A stretch of 10,224 nucleotides of DNA from Planctomycetales bacterium (lineage in GTDB: Bacteria > 4484-113 > JAFGCY01), in NCBI GenBank assembly GCA_024645305.1, contig JAHEFU010000003.1:1-10224 (forward strand), written 5' to 3'. Both the position numbers and the translations under genes were made by a program. The stretch's first letter is position 1; every line of letters begins with the position of its first letter. A model generated the notes under the pieces. It was not told the origin of the DNA and made no database searches. It worked only from the letters and a program-made list of their open reading frames with translations. Positions 5,928 to 10,224 of this stretch are shown here, one piece after another.

Positions 5928-7360
5928 CGAACAACACCCTGCACCGCCTGTTGATCATCCTTGTCCTGCTGGCAATCCCGCTGGCGGCCCTCTGGGCCCA
6001 GGATGAGGCCCCTGCTGAGGACAGTGACAGCCCGACGGCAGAAGAGACTGAAGCGGCCCCTGAAACTGAGGCCGGCGAAGCCACGCAGCAGCTGGCTTCA
6101 ACGAAATCCCCACTCCTCACACGTGAGGAAAGTGGCTGCATCACCTGCCACCTTGAGCTGGAGGGTGACCTGGCAACAATGGTCACGCAATTCCAGGACA
6201 GCATCCACAGCGAGATGGATTTCAGCTGCACTGACTGCCACGGTGGCGATCCGAACACTGATGACATGTGGGAAGCCAAGTCCGAGGAAGCCGGCTTCCG
6301 GGGCAAACCCGACCGGGCCGCCATCCCCGAGCTCTGCGCGAGTTGCCACAGCGATGCGGAACTGATGCGCCAGTACGGCAACATCCGGACGGACCAGCTT
6401 GATCTCTACAAGACCAGTCAACACGGCATGGCCCTGTACGAGAATGGTGACACGAAAGTGGCAACCTGCGTGGATTGCCATACATCCCACAACATCCTCA
6501 AGGTCAACAATCCCAATTCTCCCGTTTACAAGAAGAACCAGCCGACGACCTGCGGCCGCTGCCATTCGGATGAGGCGCTGATGTCCGGTTATGGCATTGA
6601 ATCCACGATTCCTGACGACTTCCGCGGAGGCCAGCACGGCATTCAGCTGCTGGAAAACAACGACATGGGGGCGCCGGTCTGCAATAACTGCCACGGCAGC
6701 CATGGAGCCATGCCGCCGGGCGTTTCCACCGTGGAAAACGTCTGCGGAACCTGCCATCTGGCAACGGAGAAGTATTACAACCGCAGCCGCCATTCGGAGG
6801 TCTTCACCGAACTGGGCTTCGGCCAGTGCGTGACCTGCCATAATCCGCACAAGCTGCCAAAGCCCACTGACAACTTCCTCAGCGAGGACGCCACGCCCAG
6901 CTGCCTGGCCTGCCACAGCGAGGGTGACGACCAGTACGAGAAGATCGTAGCGATGCGCGAAAGCATCCTCGGCATCCAGGAGCTGCACCAGGAGGCGGTG
7001 GAGCTCGTGGAGGAAACGGAGCATACGACCCATATGAGCATGTATGACATGACGCCCCAGGTCGAGCAGATCAATACGAAGATGCTTACCGCCCGCGCTA
7101 TGGTGCATGCCACGGATCCCCAGGCCATGGAGGCAAACTTTGAGGAAGCCAGGGGAACCTTCGCTGTTATCCAGGATTTCACGGTCCGCCTGATAGACCG
7201 CGCCAAGGTAAACAGGACAATTGTCGCGATCCTGGCCATCGTGCTGATAGGATTTGGACTGTTCATGTTCGTCTACAGGCGCATGATCCTGGATGTACTG
7301 CACCCCTGGGTGACTTACTACGGGGAGGCAGTCGAGGATCAGAGCCAATCCTCTAAGTGA
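5924..7360 (+). CDS. Nine-heme membrane-anchored cytochrome c
   Basis: 478 residues from ATG 5924, in ATGA overlap with the cytochrome b half; the frame is open further upstream, but that would run inside the previous gene and skip the signal peptide. Residues 8-25 form a signal sequence ending ALWAQ, followed by an acidic Glu/Ala/Thr-rich linker (27-55). Nine CxxCH motifs start at C72, C102, C138, C182, C210, C253, C274, C302 and C327. Several are of the CxxCHxxH form (TSH, GSH, NPH), which can supply distal ligands. After the hemes comes a helical region (about 338-428) and a single C-terminal membrane helix (432-451) with a short cytoplasmic tail. It sits exactly where cytochrome c1 or f would be in other bc operons, so it is the likely electron acceptor of the Rieske protein. 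I cannot match it to a named characterised cytochrome. Confidence 0.88.
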   Translation: MTNNTLHRLLIILVLLAIPLAALWAQDEAPAEDSDSPTAEETEAAPETEAGEATQQLASTKSPLLTREESGCITCHLELEGDLATMVTQFQDSIHSEMDFSCTDCHGGDPNTDDMWEAKSEEAGFRGKPDRAAIPELCASCHSDAELMRQYGNIRTDQLDLYKTSQHGMALYENGDTKVATCVDCHTSHNILKVNNPNSPVYKKNQPTTCGRCHSDEALMSGYGIESTIPDDFRGGQHGIQLLENNDMGAPVCNNCHGSHGAMPPGVSTVENVCGTCHLATEKYYNRSRHSEVFTELGFGQCVTCHNPHKLPKPTDNFLSEDATPSCLACHSEGDDQYEKIVAMRESILGIQELHQEAVELVEETEHTTHMSMYDMTPQVEQINTKMLTARAMVHATDPQAMEANFEEARGTFAVIQDFTVRLIDRAKVNRTIVAILAIVLIGFGLFMFVYRRMILDVLHPWVTYYGEAVEDQSQSSK

Positions 7361-7379
7361 GCTCAAGGAGGAACTTGAA

Positions 7380-8738
7380 ATGAAGAACCTGATGCGCAAG
7401 CGCTGGTTTGTAGTGACGCTGGTTATTGTGGCGGTGGTATTACTGGGAGGGGCCGGTACGCTGCAGTACACCACGCAGCCCGGTTTCTGTGCCAGCTGTC
7501 ACATCATGGATCCCTACTATGAAACCTGGCAGGCTTCCATGCACAGTGCGGTGGCCTGTGTGGACTGCCACTATGCCCCCGGGGAGAAGTACAAGCTCTC
7601 CTCCAAGGTCAAGGCCCTCAACCAGGTCGTGCAGTACGTCACCGGCACCTATGACACGAAGTTCTACACCGAGATCAAGGACGCTTCCTGCCTGGCGAGC
7701 GGCTGTCACAGCCCGGAAAGCATCAAGGGCGACATCATGTTCCGGGATCGCATCAAGTTCAATCACGATGCACACTACGGCAAGTCAGCACGCGGTATGA
7801 CCCTGCGCTGCACGACATGCCATTCGCACAACATTGAGGGTGATCACATGGCGGCCGACAAGAATGCCTGCTTCCTGTGCCACTTCAAGGAGCGCGTCAC
7901 CGGCACAATCCCGGTGCCGCAGCAGTTCTGCCTGGACTGCCATGATCCCCCGGCCGAGGACATTGAGCTGGAAGGCCAGACCTTCAACCACACAAACTAC
8001 GTCGAACAGAAGGTGGACTGTCAGCGCTGCCACATCGACTCCGTCGAGGGTCAGGGCCATGTTGACCCGAATGCCTGCCTGCAGTGCCACGATGTTTCCG
8101 AAATCCCCACGCTGACATCCGAGCGCCAGGACCTGCACAATATCCACGTCACCGAGCACAAGGTGGACTGCTACCGTTGCCATTCGGAGATCCGGCACGG
8201 TGCCCATACGTCTGACGAGCAGGTCAAGTTCGCCTGTGACCAGTGCCATACCGAACCGCACCTCGGCCCCCGTGAACTGTATGCCGGCATCGGCGGGCGC
8301 GGTGTGGATGACATGCCAAGTTCCATGTACAATGCCCAGGTGGACTGCATCGGCTGCCACATGGAGGAGTTCACGAACGGTGCGCTGGCAATGATCAGCG
8401 GCGAGGTGATGCGACCGACAGTCAAGGGCTGCATCAACTGCCACGGTGACGTCGGCCGGGATTTCCTGGACATGTGGACGGAATACCTGGCGGACGATGT
8501 CGCCAGCACGAGTGTGCTGGTCAAGCGTTCACGGGCCGCCCTCGACCTGGCTGATCCGGCCACTGCGGATTACGCCAAGGCGCAGAAGCTCGTCGAGGAT
8601 GCCGAACACAACCTGGACTTCGTCGACATCGGCAAGGGCATCCACAACTTCAACTACTCCATGGAACTGCTGGCCAAGTCCACGGAGTTCTCCGAGGAGG
8701 CACTGGAAATGCTGGGTGCTGAGGAGTCAGGCAGCTAG
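7380..8738 (+). CDS. NapC/NirT-type dodecaheme cytochrome c
   Basis: 452 residues; ATG 7380 follows a strong AAGGAGG site. An uncleaved N-terminal membrane helix (9-28) precedes a NapC/NirT/NrfH-like opening: FCASCHIMDPYYETW, then MHSAVACVDCHYAPG. Eleven CxxCH motifs start at C37, C60, C144, C164, C184, C214, C233, C264, C286, C323 and C351. A twelfth heme site is CLASGCH at 104-110, a CX4CH form. Standard NapC/NrfH proteins carry four hemes, so about eight are added in a C-terminal extension, followed by a heme-free helical tail (about 360-452). NapC-type proteins usually take electrons from quinol and pass them to periplasmic reductases. Here it could wire the bc complex to the octaheme HAO-like protein. 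It is the last gene of the operon, 19 nt after the previous stop. Confidence 0.9.
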   Translation: MKNLMRKRWFVVTLVIVAVVLLGGAGTLQYTTQPGFCASCHIMDPYYETWQASMHSAVACVDCHYAPGEKYKLSSKVKALNQVVQYVTGTYDTKFYTEIKDASCLASGCHSPESIKGDIMFRDRIKFNHDAHYGKSARGMTLRCTTCHSHNIEGDHMAADKNACFLCHFKERVTGTIPVPQQFCLDCHDPPAEDIELEGQTFNHTNYVEQKVDCQRCHIDSVEGQGHVDPNACLQCHDVSEIPTLTSERQDLHNIHVTEHKVDCYRCHSEIRHGAHTSDEQVKFACDQCHTEPHLGPRELYAGIGGRGVDDMPSSMYNAQVDCIGCHMEEFTNGALAMISGEVMRPTVKGCINCHGDVGRDFLDMWTEYLADDVASTSVLVKRSRAALDLADPATADYAKAQKLVEDAEHNLDFVDIGKGIHNFNYSMELLAKSTEFSEEALEMLGAEESGS

Positions 8739-8762
8739 GCTGTTACCACAATTGCAGATAAC

Positions 8763-8792
8763 GGGCGCTGGTGCCTGCACCGGCGCCCTTTT
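8763..8792 (+). terminator. Rho-independent terminator of the bc/multiheme operon
   Basis: An 11-bp GC-rich stem (8763-8773 with 8778-8788, one G.U pair) with the loop CCTG is followed by four T's. It starts 24 nt after the stop of the dodecaheme cytochrome gene. No T-tract follows on the minus strand, so it acts for the plus-strand operon only. Confidence 0.85.
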
Positions 8793-8858
8793 CACATCAG
8801 GACGAGTGTGGCACAGTGTGGCACTGCGACCTACACGATCCGGCTGCCAGCGGCGGAC

Positions 8859-9332
8859 TCAGTCGAAGACGCAGTTGGTGCATATTGCACATACGTTGCG
8901 CAGCTTGCAGTCGATGTGGTCGCGCACCGAGTCATGGGGTGTGGGATTGTCAACCAGTGACTGTACGGTCCACTGGGTCAGGACAGACGTGATAGCTCCA
9001 TTGAGCTGCATCATCGCCTTGTGCAGTCCGCACAGCCGGCTCGTGTCATCGTAGTCCTCACAGTATTCGGCGAGGATCTTTCCCTGGCAGGCCTCCACGA
9101 TGTGCAGCAGGCTGATATCGCGGGGATGCATTGCCAGTGTCACGCCCCCCTTGCTGCCCTTGGTGCTCCGCATGATGCCTGCCCGCACCAGGTGCTGGAT
9201 GACCTTTGCGGTATAGGTCGCACTGGACTCACAGATCTCGGCGATCACCCGCGGCGGTACGGGGGTTTCCTCCGCACGCATGGCGAGGTACAGGGTTGCC
9301 TGGATTCCGAGGTCACTTGTCTTGGTAATCAA
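8859..9332 (-). CDS. Rrf2-family transcriptional regulator with Cys-rich tail
   Basis: 157 residues from TTG 9332: AAGGA lies 7 nt upstream, and the protein then starts MITKTSDLGIQATLYLA, the usual beginning of Rrf2 proteins. Winged helix-turn-helix region at about 8-66, with the wing GSKGGVTLA at 59-67. In the region where IscR and NsrR bind an Fe-S cluster there are C82, C91 and C101, with H104 in CGLH; the order resembles IscR, but the Cys spacings (8 and 9 residues) are wider. An additional tail has C142, C148, C151 and C154 (C-X5-C-X2-C-X2-C), which is not a standard Rrf2 feature. Likely a cytoplasmic sensor of NO, nitrosative stress, oxygen or Fe-S status. It is convergent with the cytochrome operon, and its putative half-sites lie in three promoters of the window. 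Confidence 0.9.
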   Translation of the reverse strand: MITKTSDLGIQATLYLAMRAEETPVPPRVIAEICESSATYTAKVIQHLVRAGIMRSTKGSKGGVTLAMHPRDISLLHIVEACQGKILAEYCEDYDDTSRLCGLHKAMMQLNGAITSVLTQWTVQSLVDNPTPHDSVRDHIDCKLRNVCAICTNCVFD

Positions 9333-9357
9333 AGTACTGTCCTTGTGGGGTTTTGCC

Positions 9358-9606
9358 CTAGGATTCCGTGAGCTCGTAACGGAAACGGACTCCGGGACGC
9401 TGCTTCTGGATCCGGTTGTCGAATTCAGGATATGCTGTGCCATAATCCGGATACAGCAGGTAGTTCATTTCATTCTCATCGCCACTCCAGGCGAAAAGGC
9501 GCTGCTTGGAATTGCGTGTCATGTCATCCAGACGCAGTAAATCAATTTCCCGTATGGGCCGGGCGAGTTCACGGTCTTCCCAGCGATAGAGTTTCAAAAC
9601 CTGCAT
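9358..9606 (-). CDS. Small protein of unknown function upstream of the Rrf2 gene
   Basis: 82 residues from ATG 9606, with AAGGTG as a well-spaced ribosome site. It ends 25 nt before the regulator's TTG, so the two very probably share one transcript from the extended -10 promoter at 9641-9649. No Cys, no signal peptide and no membrane segment. It is rich in charged and aromatic residues (WEDRELARPIREIDLLRLDD near the N-terminus; LLYPDYGTAYPEFDNRI in the second half). I do not recognise the family. Being co-transcribed with a regulator, it may modulate it or belong to the same stress response, but nothing in the sequence proves this. Confidence 0.65.
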   Translation of the reverse strand: MQVLKLYRWEDRELARPIREIDLLRLDDMTRNSKQRLFAWSGDENEMNYLLYPDYGTAYPEFDNRIQKQRPGVRFRYELTES

Positions 9607-9640
9607 GGAACACCTTGATGAGCAGATTGAGGATCAGCCA

Positions 9641-9653
9641 AGTATATCAGATA
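9641..9653 (-). promoter_or_regulatory. Extended -10 promoter and half-site of the regulator operon
   Basis: On the minus strand TGATATACT (9649-9641) matches an extended -10 element (TGnTATAAT); no good -35 is visible. Start of transcription near 9634, leader about 28 nt. TCAGATA (9647-9653, plus strand) overlaps the element directly, so binding there would block the promoter, consistent with autoregulation. Confidence 0.45.
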
Positions 9654-9956
9654 ATGGAAGTCCGAGTGAGATTCCAGTACTTCATCGCGAATTCTCCATA
9701 AGCGAAATTTCCTAGTATTACTGAACTCAGGTTGTGTTCGTGAATCAATTCACGCATTTTCCGGGAAGTACAAGTATTTTCCTGCCGGCCTGGAACTGCC
9801 CACAAGGGTTCCGCCCTTATCTCATCTGTGGTCCGTGCTGTGACGGGCAGGCCTTGCGTGAAGCTTGAATTCTCCTGCTGAATGGTACTTGCCGGGTATA
9901 CCACACCACGCTGTTGGAAGACAGCCGTGCTACTGGCCGAAATGAGACCGGAAATA
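9654..9956. other. Intergenic region without a recognisable gene
   Basis: About 300 nt, AT-richer than the genes. The only structure I see is a 6-bp stem (CGTGAA/TTCACG, 9739-9754) with the loop TCAA, too weak to call a terminator. A minus-strand frame running through it and into the tRNA is not believable as a gene. Confidence 0.4.
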
Positions 9957-9985
9957 TTGACATCAGGGGATGCTAAAGGTAACAT
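9957..9985 (+). promoter_or_regulatory. Promoter of tRNA-Asn
   Basis: A perfect -35 box TTGACA (9957-9962) and TAACAT (9980-9985) with a 17-nt spacer lie just upstream of the tRNA; transcription would start about 8 nt before the mature 5' end. Confidence 0.75.
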
Positions 9986-9999
9986 TTCTTTCCCACTGA

Positions 10000-10071
10000 T
10001 CCGGCGTAGCTCAATGGCAGAGCATACGGCTGTTAACCGTAGGGTTACTGGTTCGAGTCCAGTCGCCGGAG
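10000..10071 (+). tRNA. trnN: tRNA-Asn (anticodon GUU)
   Basis: Complete 72-nt cloverleaf. Acceptor stem 10000-10006 pairs with 10064-10070 (TCCGGCG/CGCCGGA), with discriminator G at 10071. D arm GCTC...GAGC; anticodon stem TACGG/CCGTA (10025-10029 with 10037-10041) around the loop CTGTTAA with anticodon GTT at 10032-10034; five-nt variable loop; T arm ACTGG-TTCGAGT-CCAGT (10047-10063). CCA is not encoded, so it must be added after transcription. Confidence 0.97.
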
Positions 10072-10224
10072 TTTTATGTTCCATCCCGAAAGCCCACGGC
10101 AGCCTTGGGTGCTATAGCATCTTGGCTGCTACGATCATTGAGACTTCGCTCTAATAGTCAATCCACAAGGCTCCATTCAAAGCCTCACGGACCTGATGCA
10201 ACCTGCAGGTTTTGCCGAGCTATT
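10072..10224. other. Sequence downstream of tRNA-Asn, no gene seen
   Basis: No supported reading frame or clear terminator. There are two small perfect palindromes, TGCTATAGCA near 10110 and AACCTGCAGGTT at 10200-10211, of unknown meaning. The feature may continue beyond the window. Confidence 0.3.

Noticed and set aside
6098..7474. Long minus-strand frame (458 codons) opposite the nine-heme gene
   Set aside because: It mirrors the heme-rich gene in antisense; the plus strand has nine CxxCH motifs, so the minus frame is a by-product of GC-rich codon usage.
9647..10084. Minus-strand frame of 145 codons beginning MEHKTPATGLEPVTLRL
   Set aside because: Its beginning is the antisense of the tRNA-Asn gene, a well-known annotation artefact; the rest shows no family signature.
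10072..10224. tRNA-Asn as an integration site for a mobile element
   Set aside because: No integrase and no direct repeat of the tRNA 3' end is present in the window.
1..10224. CRISPR arrays, insertion sequences, phage genes
   Set aside because: No regularly spaced repeats, transposase or phage-like gene was seen on either strand.

Overview
The window is a GC-rich (about 60 % by eye) bacterial segment. Its centre is a respiratory cluster devoted to multiheme c-type cytochromes. The cytochromes carry export signals or membrane anchors, the Rieske protein looks like a Tat substrate, and the regulator is of the Rrf2 type, which together indicate a Gram-negative respiring bacterium. The tRNA-Asn has no encoded CCA. 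I cannot place the organism below that level.

Layout. 1-1331: 3' part of an M3-like zinc metallopeptidase (+). 1449-3077: octaheme hydroxylamine-oxidoreductase (HAO) family protein (-), convergent with the peptidase across a hairpin terminator. 3328-3831: DCC/DUF393 thiol-disulfide oxidoreductase-like protein (+), divergent from the HAO gene. 3832-4371: long intergenic region with a second copy of the hairpin, a possible gene remnant, a good promoter and a 38-bp palindrome over its -10 box. 4372-8738: a tight five-gene operon (+) encoding a Rieske protein, a b6-like cytochrome b, a subunit IV-like cytochrome b C-terminal half, a membrane-anchored nine-heme cytochrome and a NapC/NirT-type twelve-heme cytochrome, closed by a strong intrinsic terminator. 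8859-9606 (-): an Rrf2-family regulator with an unusual cysteine-rich tail, preceded by a small protein of unknown function. 10000-10071: tRNA-Asn(GUU) with its own promoter.

How it may work (inference). The Rieske/b6/IV trio forms a quinol-oxidising membrane complex. No cytochrome c1 or f is encoded in the operon. The nine-heme and twelve-heme anchored cytochromes would take that place and carry electrons in the periplasm. The octaheme HAO-like protein is the obvious terminal partner: either a nitrite/hydroxylamine reductase fed by the complex, or an oxidase feeding it. Across the three cytochromes there are 28 CxxCH motifs plus one CX4CH, i.e. 29 predicted hemes.

Regulation (inference). 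The 7-mer TATCTGA occurs in the promoter of the HAO gene, twice as an inverted repeat in the bc-operon promoter, and over the extended -10 of the regulator operon. This suggests that the Rrf2 protein controls all three units and itself.
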